A stretch of 64,000 nucleotides of DNA from Roseateles chitinivorans. GTDB lineage: Bacteria; Pseudomonadota; Gammaproteobacteria; Burkholderiales; Burkholderiaceae_C. The position numbers and the translations under genes were made by a program. Each line of letters starts with the position of its first letter. Within the stretch, counting starts at the first letter, position 1. The stretch is taken from contig NZ_PEOG01000024.1 of the NCBI RefSeq assembly GCF_002761755.1, forward strand, positions 1 through 64,000. The letters run 5' to 3'. Below are positions 17,197-27,019 of this stretch, piece after piece. The notes beneath the pieces are model-generated. The model was not told where the DNA came from. It ran no database searches and saw only the letters and a list, made by a program, of their open reading frames with translations.

Positions 17197-18918
17197 ATGG
17201 ACAACGCCCTGAGCAGCCCCGCCGCCGCACTTCCCGAGGTGCAGCAGACCGCCAAGCCGGCCGGCCTGCCCCAGCGCCTGGCCGCGATGCCCACCAAGAG
17301 CAAGCTGATGCTGGGCGGCGGCGTCGCCGCGCTGCTCGCGGTGATCGTGGCGATGTCGATGATGACGGCCAAGCCCGACTTCCGCCCGCTGTTCTCCGGC
17401 CTGTCCGACAAGGACGGCGGCGCCGTCATCGCGCAGCTGGCGCAGATGAATGTGCCCTACCGCAACGAGCCGGGCGGCACCATCATGGTCCCCGCCAACC
17501 AGGTCTACGACCTGCGGATGAAGCTGGCCTCGGCTGGCCTGCCCAAGGGCGGCATTGTCGGCTTCGAGCTGATGGACAAGCAGTCCATCGGCCAGACCGC
17601 GTTCAACGAACGCCTGAACTTCCAGCGCGCCCTCGAGGGCGAGCTGACCCGCACCATCACCGCCATGGCCGACGTCGCCGATGCGCGCGTCCACTTGGCC
17701 ATGCCGCAGCAGAACGGCTTCTTCCGCGAACAGCAGAAGCCCAGCGCCTCGGTCATGCTGACCCTGCGCGGCGGTCGCACCCTGGACCGCGCCCAGATCG
17801 CCGGCATCGTCCACCTGGTGTCGTCGTCGGTGCCGGAACTGAATCCCAAGGCGGTCAGCGTGCTGGACAGCACCGGCGCCCTGCTCTCGCAGAACCCGGA
17901 CGGCAATGCCACCGGCCTGGACAGCCAGCAGCTGCAGTACAAGCAACAGGTCGAAGCCAACCTGAACAAGCGGATCGCCGAGCTGCTGGAGCCGGTGGTC
18001 GGCCGTGACAACCTGCGCTCGACGGTCACCGCCGACGTCGACTTCAACCAGGTCGAGTCCACTGCCGAGGAGTACCGCCCCAACCAGGGCCCGAACACCC
18101 AGAGCGCGGTGCGCCGCCTGACCTCGGAAGAACAGTCCGGCGGCACCGCCGGCGTGCCCACCGGCGTGCCGGGCGCCACCACCAACCAGGTGCCGCCGCA
18201 GGCCGCCGCGCCGATCAACGGCCAGGCCCAGCCGCTGCAGCCGGCCGGTCAATCCGGCGGCACGCAGAACATGCGCCGCAACAACGACACCCAGTTCGAG
18301 CTGGACCGCACCGTGCGCGTCACCCGCAATGCGATCGGTCAGGTCCGCCGGCTGAACGCGGCCGTCGTCGTCAACCAGAAGACGGTCACCGACAAGAACG
18401 GCAAGACCTCCAGCCAGCCGCTGTCCGAGAACGAGATCCAGAAGCTGGATTCGCTGGTCAAGGAAGCGCTGGGCTTCTCGCAGGAGCGCGGTGACTCGGT
18501 CAAGGTGATCAGCGCCCCGTTCGTGTCGGACAAGGTCGAGCCCGCCGACGTGCCGCTGTGGCAGCAGCCCTGGCTGCGCGACATGGCCCGCGACGCCACC
18601 GTCCCCGCCGCCCTGGTGCTGATCGCGCTGATCGCCGTGTTCGGACTGGTTCGCCCTGCTCTCAAGGCGGCTTTCCCGCCGCCCGCCGAACAGAAGGACG
18701 ACACTGCCGGGAACAACGCGCTCAACGTGGTCGAGAACGAGCAACTGGCGCTGGGCGGTCCCGGCGGCCTGCCGGCCCTGGAGGCGCCGATCTCCAACGA
18801 CAAGCTGGAGCGGGCCCGCCTGCTGGCCAAGGAAAACCCGGTCGCGGTGGCCAACATCATGCGCGCCTGGGTCAACGGCGAAGAGCTGGAAACCTCCCCG
18901 GCCGGCGGCCGCCGCTGA
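17197..18918 (+). CDS. fliF: Flagellar MS-ring protein FliF
   Basis: FliF builds the membrane ring on which the motor and export gate assemble. The 573-residue product has a first membrane segment at about residues 37-56, the periplasmic ring-building motifs, a low-complexity Pro/Gln/Gly-rich insert around residues 310-365, a second membrane segment near residue 470 and the cytoplasmic FliG-binding tail (NVANIMRAWVNGEE-type end). Start at MDNALSSPAA; longer readings overlap fliE. First gene of the long fliF-fliR operon. Confidence 0.97.
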   Translation: MDNALSSPAAALPEVQQTAKPAGLPQRLAAMPTKSKLMLGGGVAALLAVIVAMSMMTAKPDFRPLFSGLSDKDGGAVIAQLAQMNVPYRNEPGGTIMVPANQVYDLRMKLASAGLPKGGIVGFELMDKQSIGQTAFNERLNFQRALEGELTRTITAMADVADARVHLAMPQQNGFFREQQKPSASVMLTLRGGRTLDRAQIAGIVHLVSSSVPELNPKAVSVLDSTGALLSQNPDGNATGLDSQQLQYKQQVEANLNKRIAELLEPVVGRDNLRSTVTADVDFNQVESTAEEYRPNQGPNTQSAVRRLTSEEQSGGTAGVPTGVPGATTNQVPPQAAAPINGQAQPLQPAGQSGGTQNMRRNNDTQFELDRTVRVTRNAIGQVRRLNAAVVVNQKTVTDKNGKTSSQPLSENEIQKLDSLVKEALGFSQERGDSVKVISAPFVSDKVEPADVPLWQQPWLRDMARDATVPAALVLIALIAVFGLVRPALKAAFPPPAEQKDDTAGNNALNVVENEQLALGGPGGLPALEAPISNDKLERARLLAKENPVAVANIMRAWVNGEELETSPAGGRR

Positions 18919-18966
18919 GCGGCTTCGCCGGGAACCCCGCCTCAGGATCGATAGAGAGACATCACC

Positions 18967-19962
18967 ATGGACGACAAAGGCGTCGAAGACGCGGCCATCC
19001 TGCTCATGTCCCTCGGCGAGGAGGAGGCCTCCGAGGTCTTCAAGCACCTGTCGCCGAAGGAAGTCCAGAAGCTCGGCGAGACCATCGCCAAGATGAAGGT
19101 CGTGCCGCGCGACCGCGTCGAGAAGGTGCTGGACAAGTTCGACCTGGTCGCCGAGTCGCAGAGCACCCTGGTCAGCGACACCGACGAGTACGTCCGCGCC
19201 GTCCTTCGCAAGGCGCTGGGCGACGACAAGGCCAACCTGCTGCTGGACCGGATCCTGCAGGGCTCGGACGTCTCCTCGATCGAGTCGCTGAAGTGGATGG
19301 ACCCGGGCTCGGTCGCCGAACTGCTGCGCAACGAGCATCCGCAGATCGTCGCGGCCATCCTGTCGCACCTGGACTTCGACCAGAGCAGCTCGGTGCTGCG
19401 TGTCTTCACCGAGCGCCAGCGCAACGAGGTGCTGATCCGCATCGCCACGCTGGACGGCATCCAGCCGATGGCACTGAAGGACCTCAACGAGGTCATGGGC
19501 CAGATCCTGGCCGGCGGCGAGCGCATGAAGAAGTCCAACCTGGGCGGCGTCAAGACCGCGGCCGAGATCATCAACATGATGGGCACCAGCGTCGAGGCCT
19601 CGGTGCTGGACTACATCCGCGAAGCCGACTCCGACCTCGCCCAGAAGATCATGGACAACATGTTCACCTTCGACGACGTGGAGAAGATCGACGACCGCGG
19701 CATCCAGGCGGTGCTCAAGGAAGTGCAGTCGGAATCCCTCATCGTCGCGCTCAAGGGCGCCGGCCCGGAACTGCGCGAGAAGATCTTCCGCAACATGTCC
19801 TCCCGCGCCGCCGAGACGCTGCGCGAGGACCTGGAATCGCGCGGCCCGGTGCGCCTGTCCGAGGTCGAGGCCGAGCAGAAGGAAATCCTCAAGGTGGTCC
19901 GCCGCCTCGTCGACGAAGGCCAGATCGTGCTGGCCGGCGGCGGCGACGACCAGTTCCTGTGA
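18967..19962 (+). CDS. fliG: Flagellar motor switch protein FliG
   Basis: FliG is the rotor protein that receives torque from MotA. The 331-residue protein starts with [20 protein letters not shown], contains the middle-domain EHPQ motif ([11 protein letters not shown]) and ends with the charged C-terminal domain that faces MotA ([20 protein letters not shown], then [10 protein letters not shown]). All three FliG domains and the usual length are present. A GATAGAGAGA-type leader precedes the ATG; it is 48 bp after fliF. Confidence 0.97.
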   Translation: MDDKGVEDAAILLMSLGEEEASEVFKHLSPKEVQKLGETIAKMKVVPRDRVEKVLDKFDLVAESQSTLVSDTDEYVRAVLRKALGDDKANLLLDRILQGSDVSSIESLKWMDPGSVAELLRNEHPQIVAAILSHLDFDQSSSVLRVFTERQRNEVLIRIATLDGIQPMALKDLNEVMGQILAGGERMKKSNLGGVKTAAEIINMMGTSVEASVLDYIREADSDLAQKIMDNMFTFDDVEKIDDRGIQAVLKEVQSESLIVALKGAGPELREKIFRNMSSRAAETLREDLESRGPVRLSEVEAEQKEILKVVRRLVDEGQIVLAGGGDDQFL

Positions 19963-20012
19963 TCCCGGCGCCCCGTCCCCCACGCCCTCGATAGCGACCG
20001 ACACCCGAACCG

Positions 20013-20870
20013 ATGGTCACCCGCCCGCCCCGCCAGGTCCCGCCGCCGCCCCGCCCCGAGGGCGACGCGCCGCGTGGCAACACCTACAGCCGCATCATTC
20101 CGCGCGAGGAGCTGTCCGGCTTCGCCGCCTGGAACCCGGGCACGCTGGACGGCGCCGCGCCGCCGCGCAAGCCGTCCGTCAGCGCGCCCGCGCCGGTCGA
20201 GCCGCCGCCGCCCCCGCCGCCGCCCGGTCCGAGCGTCGAGGAACTGATGCAGCAGGCCCGCCAGGCCGGCTACCAGGATGGCTACCGCGACGGCATGGCC
20301 GCGCTGGACGCGTTCAAGCAGAGCTTCGCCAAGCAGATCAGCGCGCAGGTCGGGCAGCTGGTGGCCAGCTTCGACCAGGACCTGACCGCGATCGAGCAGG
20401 ACATGGCCGAGGCGCTGGCCCGCACCGCCGTCGAGCTGGCCCGCCAGGTCGTGCGCAGCGAGCTGTCGACCGCGCCGGAACTCGTGTCCAAGGTCGCGCA
20501 CGACGCCGTCGAGGCGCTGCTGATCAATGCGCGCCATGTCCGCGTGCGCGTGCATCCGGACGACCTGCCGCTGGTGCTGGACGGCGCCGGCCAGGAACTG
20601 CGCGCCCGCGAGGCGCAGGTCATTCCCGATCCCTCCATCGCCCGGGGCGGCGTCAAGGTCGATGCCGACATCTGCAGCGTCGACGCCTCGCTGCCGGCGC
20701 GCTGGCAGGCCGCCGTCGGCGCGCTGGGCCAGGCCTCCGTCTGGGAGGACCGCCGCAGCGCCGCCGAGGTGGCCCAGGAATCGCGCCTGGACTTCCGGAC
20801 CGACCCGACCCCCAGCCAGTACGGCGGCCTGCCGCACGGCTACCAGAACAGCGGGGACCGCGAGCCATGA
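20013..20870 (+). CDS. fliH: Flagellar export regulator FliH
   Basis: FliH holds the export ATPase FliI and links it to the rotor. The 285-residue protein has a Pro-rich N-terminal third (a run of prolines near residues 64-72), a coiled-coil with Gly-containing repeats ([13 protein letters not shown]) and a C-terminal domain of the FliH/YscL family ([27 protein letters not shown]). It overlaps fliI by four bases (ATGA), so the two are translationally coupled. Confidence 0.92.
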   Translation: MVTRPPRQVPPPPRPEGDAPRGNTYSRIIPREELSGFAAWNPGTLDGAAPPRKPSVSAPAPVEPPPPPPPPGPSVEELMQQARQAGYQDGYRDGMAALDAFKQSFAKQISAQVGQLVASFDQDLTAIEQDMAEALARTAVELARQVVRSELSTAPELVSKVAHDAVEALLINARHVRVRVHPDDLPLVLDGAGQELRAREAQVIPDPSIARGGVKVDADICSVDASLPARWQAAVGALGQASVWEDRRSAAEVAQESRLDFRTDPTPSQYGGLPHGYQNSGDREP

Positions 20871-22291
20871 GCAGCCGCACCGACCGCTGGGCCCAGTATT
20901 TCGACGACCTGCAGGCCTTCGCCGGCAACGCCCCCGCGCTGGAGCCGCAGGGCAAGCTGGTGCGCGTGGCCGGCTTGGTGCTGGAGGCCACCGGCGTGAA
21001 GGTGCCCGTCGGATCGGTGTGCGAGATCCACATGCCCTCCACCGCCGCGGCGCCGCGCCGGGGCCAGCGACCGGTCACCGCCGAGGTGGTCGGTTTCTCC
21101 GGCGACCGGGCCTACCTGATGCCCACCGACGAGATCCAGGGTCTGGCCAGCGGCGCCATGGTGCTGCCGCGCCCCGCCGCCCTTCATGGGCCGGTGCTCG
21201 GCGAGGAACGTCATCCCTGGCGCCGCGACGAGGATCGCGGACTGCACTTGCCGATGGGCGACGGGTTGCTGGGACGCGTCGTCGACCCGCAAGGGCACCC
21301 GCTGGACCGCGGCGGCCCGCTGGTCGACGTCCGCGATGAACCGATGGTGCGTCGCCCGATCAACGCGATGGACCGGGACCCGGTCCGCCGCCCGCTGGAC
21401 ACCGGCGTGCGCGCGATCAACTCGCTGCTGACCGTCGGCCGTGGCCAGCGCCTGGGCCTGTTCGCCGGCACCGGCGTCGGCAAGTCGGTGCTGCTCGGGA
21501 TGATGGCCCGCTACACGCAGGCGGACGTCATCGTCGTCGGCCTGATCGGCGAGCGCGGCCGCGAAGTGAAGGAATTCATCGAGGACATCCTGGGCGAGGA
21601 AGGCCTGCGCCGCAGCGTCGTCGTCGCCGCGCCGGCCGACGCGCCGCCGCTGCTGCGGATGCAGGGCGCGACCTATGCGACCGCGGTCGCCGAGCATTTC
21701 CGCGACCGCGGCCAGCATGTGCTGCTGCTGATGGATTCGCTGACCCGCTACGCGATGGCGCAGCGGGAAATCGCGCTCGCCATCGGCGAACCGCCGGCAA
21801 CCAAGGGCTATCCGCCCTCTTGTTTCGCCAAATTGCCGCAACTGGTCGAACGCAGCGGCAACGGCCTGGCGGGCGAGGGGTCGATCACCGCCTTCTACAC
21901 GGTGCTGTCGGAGGGCGATGACCAGCAGGACCCGATCGCCGACGCCGCCCGCGGCATCCTGGACGGCCACATCGTGCTGAGCCGCGAGCTGGCCGAGAGT
22001 GGGCACTACCCCGCGATCGACGTCGAACGCTCGATCTCCCGCGTCATGACCAGCGTCGCCGACAAGCGGCATGTCGAACTGGCACGCCGATTCCGGCAAT
22101 TGCTCGCGAAATACAACAAGGCGCGCGACCTGATCCAGCTCGGCGCCTATCAGCCGGGGCACGATCCGGAACTCGACCTGGCGGTGCGCCTGCATGGCGA
22201 CATGGACCGATTGCTCCAACAAGACATGCATTCCCCCGCTTCTTTGAACGATTGCCTCAACCAGTTGACCGCCACACTCAACTTTGCGTGA
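20867..22291 (+). CDS. fliI: Flagellum-specific export ATPase FliI
   Basis: FliI energises unfolding and delivery of export substrates. The 474-residue protein is of the F1-ATPase beta type: Walker A AGTGVGKS at residues 200-207, Walker [17 protein letters not shown], and the [17 protein letters not shown] region that follows. Overlaps fliH by four bases. Confidence 0.97.
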   Translation: MSSRTDRWAQYFDDLQAFAGNAPALEPQGKLVRVAGLVLEATGVKVPVGSVCEIHMPSTAAAPRRGQRPVTAEVVGFSGDRAYLMPTDEIQGLASGAMVLPRPAALHGPVLGEERHPWRRDEDRGLHLPMGDGLLGRVVDPQGHPLDRGGPLVDVRDEPMVRRPINAMDRDPVRRPLDTGVRAINSLLTVGRGQRLGLFAGTGVGKSVLLGMMARYTQADVIVVGLIGERGREVKEFIEDILGEEGLRRSVVVAAPADAPPLLRMQGATYATAVAEHFRDRGQHVLLLMDSLTRYAMAQREIALAIGEPPATKGYPPSCFAKLPQLVERSGNGLAGEGSITAFYTVLSEGDDQQDPIADAARGILDGHIVLSRELAESGHYPAIDVERSISRVMTSVADKRHVELARRFRQLLAKYNKARDLIQLGAYQPGHDPELDLAVRLHGDMDRLLQQDMHSPASLNDCLNQLTATLNFA

Positions 22292-22325
22292 TAGCTGCCG
22301 ACATCCGTGAAGCGAGGTCATCGAC

Positions 22326-22796
22326 ATGAGTAGTTCCAACTTGCAGGCCCTGACCGTTCTCCTCGAACGCGCGGAGGCCGAGCGCGATGAAGCGTTGCGT
22401 CATCTGCAGGAGGCGCAGGCGCGTGCCAACGCCGCCCGCAACCAGCATGACCAGTTGGCGCAATACCGCACGGACTACCGCAGCCGCTGGTCGCAGGAAT
22501 TCGCACAGCGGACTACGGTCCAGTTGCTGGGCTGCTATCAGAACTTCGGCCAACGGCTGGATCAGGCGATCGGCCAGCAGAGCGGCATCGCCGACTACGC
22601 CGACCAGCGCCTGACCGCCGCCCGCGACACGCTGCGCGAGCGCGAACTGCGGGTCGCCTCGGTCCGCAAGCTGATCGAGCGCCGTCGCGCCGAGACGCTG
22701 CGCACCCAGCTGCGCCAGGAACAACGCGCCACCGACGAACAGGCCGCCCGTGCGGCCTCGCGCGGCGGCAACCCGATGTCGCGCCTGGTCGCCTGA
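22326..22796 (+). CDS. fliJ: Flagellar export protein FliJ
   Basis: FliJ is the coiled-coil stalk of the FliI hexamer and a chaperone escort. The 156-residue product is almost entirely helical and charged (ERAEAERDEALRHLQEAQAR and later RRRAETLRTQLRQEQRA), with length and position (fliI-fliJ-fliK) typical. Sequence conservation of FliJ is low, so the call leans on context. GAGG lies near the ATG. Confidence 0.9.
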   Translation: MSSSNLQALTVLLERAEAERDEALRHLQEAQARANAARNQHDQLAQYRTDYRSRWSQEFAQRTTVQLLGCYQNFGQRLDQAIGQQSGIADYADQRLTAARDTLRERELRVASVRKLIERRRAETLRTQLRQEQRATDEQAARAASRGGNPMSRLVA

Positions 22797-22830
22797 GCGC
22801 GATCCGGTCGCCGGAACTCCTTTCCCCGTC

Positions 22831-24300
22831 ATGACGCAGATCCAGAACACCCCCGCGATGCCGGGCGGGCTCGGCGCGATGCCGTCCGCCCCCGCCGGCC
22901 GCAAGGATGGCGGCTCGGCCGACTTCTCGCGCCTGCTGAACCAGAGCAACCAGCAGTTGCAGCAGCAGTCCGCGCAATCCGCCCGGTCGACCATGGCCCA
23001 GTTGCAATCGCAGCAACTGGCAACCCAGCAGGCCCAGTCGCAGCAGCAGGCCCGCCAGCTGGAAGCCCAGCAGCTCGACGCCCGCCAGCAGGCGCAGCGT
23101 CAGGACGCGGCGCCCGCACCGAAGCCGGCCGGCCCGCCCGCCCGCTCGCCGGAGAACACGGCGGCGAAGGAAGAGAACAAGCTGGCGGCCCGCAATGCCG
23201 CCGCCCGCCAAAGCGCGAACAAGGCCGAGGACGCGAAGGCGCCGGCCCGCGCGAATGCGGCGAATCGCGCCGATGCGTCGGCCGCCGCGGATCAGGCCGA
23301 TGCGGCCGATGCCAGCGACGCGACGGACGCCACGGCGACCCACGCCGCCGACGCCCCGCGCTCGGAGCGCGTGGAGGGCCAGGACGCCGAAGGCCAGGAC
23401 CGGAAGGTCGCCAAGGACACCAAGGACAGCGGCGCCGCTTCCGCCGAGCAGATCCTGGCGATGCTGCGCGGCGACGCGCCGGCCGAACCGAAGGCGGCGC
23501 GCGGCGTCGCCTCCGGCGACGAGGCCGGCAGCGAGGCCCTGACGGGCGGCGCGCATGGCCACGGCAAGCCGCTCACCACCGGCGACGCGCTGCGCGAGCG
23601 CCAGCAGCTCCAGCGCGAGCTGAGCCAGGCCGCGGCCGGCCAGGCGGGCACCGGCGACGGCAAGGACGCGTCGACCCGCACCGAGGCCCTGCAGGCCGCC
23701 GCCGGCGGCGCTCATGAGATCGCGATGGCCGATGGCGCCGCCAAGGGCCCGACCCCGAGCTTCGAGGCCTTGCTCGCGGCGGCGCAGCAGGCCGCGCCGG
23801 CCGCCGGCACCGCGGGTGCCGACGCTGCGGCGGCGGCCCCGGCCCCCAGCGTGCCGCTGAGCCAGCCGATGGACAGCCCCGACTTCGCGCCGGAACTCTC
23901 CGCCAGCGTCAGCCTGCTGATCCAGGACGGCATCCACGAGGCCCAGCTCCAGCTGAACCCGGTCGAGATGGGCCCGGTGTCGATCAACATCCAGCTGGAC
24001 GGCCAGCAGGCGCAGGTGAATTTCCATGCGCAGCAGGCAGCCACCCGGGAGGTCCTGGAACGCAGCCTGCCCGATCTGGCGGCCGCGCTGCAGGCCCAGG
24101 GACTGACCCTGAGCGGTGGCGGGGTGTTCGCCCAGACCTCCTCCCAGGGCGGACAGAATCGCGGTGACGGCAGCCCGGACGGCGCGTCGAACGGCAACGG
24201 TCGCCGCGGCGGCCGCGGTGAGGACGACGGCGCCCTCGCCGCCGCCGGCCGGAGCGAACGGCGCACCGCGCCGCGCGGGCTGGTCGACCTGTACGCCTGA
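22831..24300 (+). CDS. fliK: Flagellar hook-length control protein FliK
   Basis: FliK measures hook length and triggers the FlhB switch. The 489-residue protein has a long disordered N-terminal two thirds made of Gln, Ala and Asp repeats, and the conserved C-terminal Flg_hook domain (about residues 355-445) with LQLNPVEMGPVSINIQLDG and VLERSLPDLAAALQAQGL. The ATG at 22831 was chosen; earlier in-frame codons lie in fliJ. Low-complexity spacers of this sort are usual in FliK rulers. Confidence 0.94.
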   Translation: MTQIQNTPAMPGGLGAMPSAPAGRKDGGSADFSRLLNQSNQQLQQQSAQSARSTMAQLQSQQLATQQAQSQQQARQLEAQQLDARQQAQRQDAAPAPKPAGPPARSPENTAAKEENKLAARNAAARQSANKAEDAKAPARANAANRADASAAADQADAADASDATDATATHAADAPRSERVEGQDAEGQDRKVAKDTKDSGAASAEQILAMLRGDAPAEPKAARGVASGDEAGSEALTGGAHGHGKPLTTGDALRERQQLQRELSQAAAGQAGTGDGKDASTRTEALQAAAGGAHEIAMADGAAKGPTPSFEALLAAAQQAAPAAGTAGADAAAAAPAPSVPLSQPMDSPDFAPELSASVSLLIQDGIHEAQLQLNPVEMGPVSINIQLDGQQAQVNFHAQQAATREVLERSLPDLAAALQAQGLTLSGGGVFAQTSSQGGQNRGDGSPDGASNGNGRRGGRGEDDGALAAAGRSERRTAPRGLVDLYA

Positions 24301-24436
24301 CGGTCCGCGAGTCTGACCGGAATCCGCCGCCTTTTCGCGCGTTGAGCGCGGGGGCGGCGCTTCACAATGGGAGCCATTGCCGGATCGTCAGGTCCGGTTC
24401 CCCGCCAGATCCATTTTTTTCATCATCGGAGCGCCC

Positions 24437-25015
24437 ATGGCCACAGCCGCCGCAGGCAACGACGCCGCCGTCAAGGGTGGCGGCAAGAAGAAGCTGATCA
24501 TCATCATCGCCATCGTCCTGGTGGTGGTGCTGGTGGGCGTCGCCGCGTTGCTGATGATGAAGAAGAAGTCCCATGCCGAGGACGAGGAAGGCGCCGCCGA
24601 GGAAAAGCCCGCGGCCACCGCCCACGTCAAGCCCGGCACGCCGCCGACCTTCGTCCCGCTGGACCCGTTCACCGTGAACCTGGCCGACAAGGAAGTCGAC
24701 CGCTTCGCGCAGATCGGCATCACGCTGGAGGTGGCCGATCCCAAGTTCGCCGACCAGCTCAAGGCCTACATGCCGGCGATCCGCAACAACGTGCTGATCG
24801 TGCTGTCCCACAAGACCTCGGCCGAGCTGCTCAGCGGCGAAGGCAAGGAGAAGCTGGCCCGCGAGATCCGCCGCGAGTCGGTGCGTCCGATGGGCATCGA
24901 GCTCGACGACGAGGAAGAGGACGAAGACGCCGCGCCGAAGAAAAAGAAGAAAAAGAAGCGCCCGGTCGAGAGCCCGGTGACGCAGGTGCTTTTCTCCACC
25001 TTCATCGTGCAGTGA
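24437..25015 (+). CDS. fliL: Flagellar protein FliL with charged insertion
   Basis: FliL is a single-pass inner-membrane protein around the stators. The 192-residue product has a lysine stretch, one membrane segment at about residues 20-40 and the periplasmic FliL domain (FVPLDPFTVNLADKEVDRF; AYMPAIRNNVLIVLSHKT). Near the C-terminus, about residues 155-176, an acidic run (DDEEEDEDAA) is followed directly by seven or eight lysines, just before the conserved VTQVLFSTFIVQ ending. That insertion is unusual for the family. Shine-Dalgarno GGAG is seven bases upstream. Confidence 0.95.
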   Translation: MATAAAGNDAAVKGGGKKKLIIIIAIVLVVVLVGVAALLMMKKKSHAEDEEGAAEEKPAATAHVKPGTPPTFVPLDPFTVNLADKEVDRFAQIGITLEVADPKFADQLKAYMPAIRNNVLIVLSHKTSAELLSGEGKEKLAREIRRESVRPMGIELDDEEEDEDAAPKKKKKKKRPVESPVTQVLFSTFIVQ

Positions 25016-25040
25016 GCGGACCTCCCGAAGGGATCAGGCG

Positions 25041-26042
25041 ATGAATCAGCAAATCCTGTCGCAAGACGAAGTCGATGCCCTGCTCCAGGGCATCACCGGC
25101 GAGAGCCAGAAGCTCGAGGCCGAGGAGGTCCAGACCGGCGGCATCCGCGAGTACAACCTCGCCAGCCAGGAACGGATCGTCCGTGGGCGCATGCCCACGA
25201 TGGAGATCATCAACGAGCGCTTCGCGCGCAACATCCGCATCGGGCTGTTCAACTTCATCCGCAAGAGCCCGGAAGTCGCCATCGGCGGCATCAAGGTGCA
25301 GAAGTACAGCGCCTTCCTGCGCGAGATCGTGGTGCCGACCAACTTCAACATCGTGTCGGTCAAGCCGCTGCGCGGCAGCGGCCTGATCGTCTGCGACCCG
25401 ACGCTGGTGTTCGCGGTGATCGACTCGCTGTTCGGCGGCATCGGCAAGTTCCACACCCGCATCGAGGGCCGCGACTTCTCCGCCACCGAGCAGCGGGTGA
25501 TCCTGCGCCTGGTGGAAGTGATCATCCAGGAGTACCTCAAGGCCTGGAAGGGCATCTACCCGCTGGAGCTGGAGTACCAGCGCTCGGAGATGCAGCCGCA
25601 GTTCGCCAACATCGCCACGCCCAGCGAGATCGTCGTGTCGACCTCGTTCACGCTGGAGATCGGCGAGACCAGCGGCACGGTGTACTTCTGCATTCCGTAC
25701 TCGACGCTGGAGCCGATCCGCGACGTGCTGTACAGCACCACGCAGGGCGACTCGAGCGAACCCGACCGCCGCTGGGTCAACCTGCTCAAGCACCAGATCC
25801 AGTCGGCCGAGGTCGAACTGGTGGCGGAGCTGGCCAAGGCGCCCGCGACGGTGGAACAGCTGCTGGCCTTCAAGCCGGGCGACTTCATCGAGCTGGACCT
25901 GGAGCAGATCATCCAGGCCAAGGTGGACGGCGTGCCGGTGTTCGACTGCCATTACGGCACCTCGAACGGCAAGTATTCGATCAAGATTGAAAAGATGCTG
26001 ACCGGCCCGGACGCCGGCTGGCTGGGAGCCCGCAATGGCTGA
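25041..26042 (+). CDS. fliM: Flagellar motor switch protein FliM
   Basis: FliM binds CheY-P and flips the rotor. The 333-residue protein begins with the CheY-binding peptide ILSQDEVDALLQGI, continues with the CheC-like middle domain (GGIGKFHTRIEGRDFSATEQ) and ends with a SpoA domain (FKPGDFIELDLEQIIQAKVDGVPVF). It overlaps fliN by eight bases. Confidence 0.97.
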   Translation: MNQQILSQDEVDALLQGITGESQKLEAEEVQTGGIREYNLASQERIVRGRMPTMEIINERFARNIRIGLFNFIRKSPEVAIGGIKVQKYSAFLREIVVPTNFNIVSVKPLRGSGLIVCDPTLVFAVIDSLFGGIGKFHTRIEGRDFSATEQRVILRLVEVIIQEYLKAWKGIYPLELEYQRSEMQPQFANIATPSEIVVSTSFTLEIGETSGTVYFCIPYSTLEPIRDVLYSTTQGDSSEPDRRWVNLLKHQIQSAEVELVAELAKAPATVEQLLAFKPGDFIELDLEQIIQAKVDGVPVFDCHYGTSNGKYSIKIEKMLTGPDAGWLGARNG

Positions 26043-26478
26043 CAACACCCCGATGGACGAACAGGACGCGATGGCCGCCGAATGGGCGGCGGCGCTGGCG
26101 GAAGCCGGCGGTGGCGGCGGCAGCGAGGTCGCGGCGGAAGTGCAGCCGGTGGCCGAGCAGGTCGCGCCGGCGGCCTTCACCAACTTCGCGCCGACCCCGG
26201 GCAACCTGCCGGGCAGCGACATCAACATGATCCTGGACATTCCCGTCCAGCTGACCGTGGAACTGGGCCGCACCCGCATCCCGATCAAGAACATCCTGCA
26301 GCTGGCGCAGGGCTCGGTGGTCGAGCTCGACGCGCTGGCCGGCGAGCCGATGGACGTGCTGGTCAACGGCTACCTGATCGCGCAGGGCGAGGTCGTGGTC
26401 GTCAACGACAAGTTCGGCATCCGCCTGACCGACATCGTGACGCCTTCGGAACGGATGCGCCGCCTCAGCAAGGCCTGA
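26035..26478 (+). CDS. fliN: Flagellar motor switch protein FliN
   Basis: FliN forms the lower part of the C ring. The 147-residue protein has a variable Ala/Gly/Glu-rich N-terminus and a C-terminal SpoA domain (about residues 60-140) with MILDIPVQLTVELGRTRIPI and VLVNGYLIAQGEVVVVNDKFGIRLTDI. It starts inside the end of fliM, which implies translational coupling. The space after it holds a large inverted repeat. Confidence 0.97.
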   Translation: MADNTPMDEQDAMAAEWAAALAEAGGGGGSEVAAEVQPVAEQVAPAAFTNFAPTPGNLPGSDINMILDIPVQLTVELGRTRIPIKNILQLAQGSVVELDALAGEPMDVLVNGYLIAQGEVVVVNDKFGIRLTDIVTPSERMRRLSKA

Positions 26479-26496
26479 CCCTCCGAAGCTGCTCAA

Positions 26497-26623
26497 ACGA
26501 AAGGGCTCGGCGAGCGAGCAGACGGTGTGCTGGCTAGGCGCCGCGCGGAGCCGGACTTCCTGTCCGGCGAGCAGCGGCAACAACGCCAGCGCGCCGTCTG
26601 CGACGCTCGCCGGGTCCTTTCGT
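26497..26623. repeat. 127-bp palindromic element between fliN and fliO
   Basis: The ends form a near-perfect 29-bp inverted repeat (26497-26525 and 26594-26623): ACGAAAGG and CCTTTCGT, GGCGAGCG and CGCTCGCC, GCAGACGG and CCGTCTGC pair, with a few mismatches. Inside are a second arm pair (TGCTGGC / GCCAGC) and a small hairpin GCCGGAC-TTCCT-GTCCGGC at 26550-26568. It fills most of the 162 bp between two genes that normally lie close together. It could be a transcription attenuator, an RNA processing site or a miniature palindromic mobile element. Confidence 0.65.
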
Positions 26624-26640
26624 CGTCATAATTCGCGACC

Positions 26641-27006
26641 ATGAACAATAGCCTCGTCCCGTTGCTCTGGTTCCTGGCCATCCTGGCCTTGATTCCAGTC
26701 GTGCTGTGGCTGCTCAAGCGCACGCCGCTGGGCGGTGCCGCATTGGGCGGGCAGTTGCGCACCGTGGCGCAGCTGGTGATCGCGCCGAGCCAGCGCATCG
26801 TGATCGTCGAGGTCGGCCAGGACGAGGACCGCCAGTGGCTGGTCCTGGGCATCACCGGCCAGCAGATCCGCACGCTGCATGTGATGCCGCCGCAGGCGGA
26901 CGCTGGCGCCGCGCTGCAGGCGGCGCAGCCGTCGTTCTCCTCGCTGCTGAAGCGCAACCTCGGCGGCAGGCACGCCGATGGCCCCGGCCCTCACACCTCG
27001 ACCTGA
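26641..27006 (+). CDS. fliO: Flagellar export protein FliO
   Basis: FliO is a membrane helper for assembling the FliP ring. The 121-residue product has an N-terminal membrane segment (about residues 5-24, [20 protein letters not shown]) and the family motif [13 protein letters not shown], followed by a short cytoplasmic domain. Length fits. It is separated from fliN by the palindromic element and lies 13 bp before fliP. Confidence 0.9.
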   Translation: MNNSLVPLLWFLAILALIPVVLWLLKRTPLGGAALGGQLRTVAQLVIAPSQRIVIVEVGQDEDRQWLVLGITGQQIRTLHVMPPQADAGAALQAAQPSFSSLLKRNLGGRHADGPGPHTST

Positions 27007-27019
27007 TCGGGCACGGCGC

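Noticed and set aside
16699..20004. A 1101-codon open frame on the minus strand
   Set aside because: Antisense to fliF and fliG and low-complexity in composition; only the fliE part of this region has a real minus-strand gene, in another frame.
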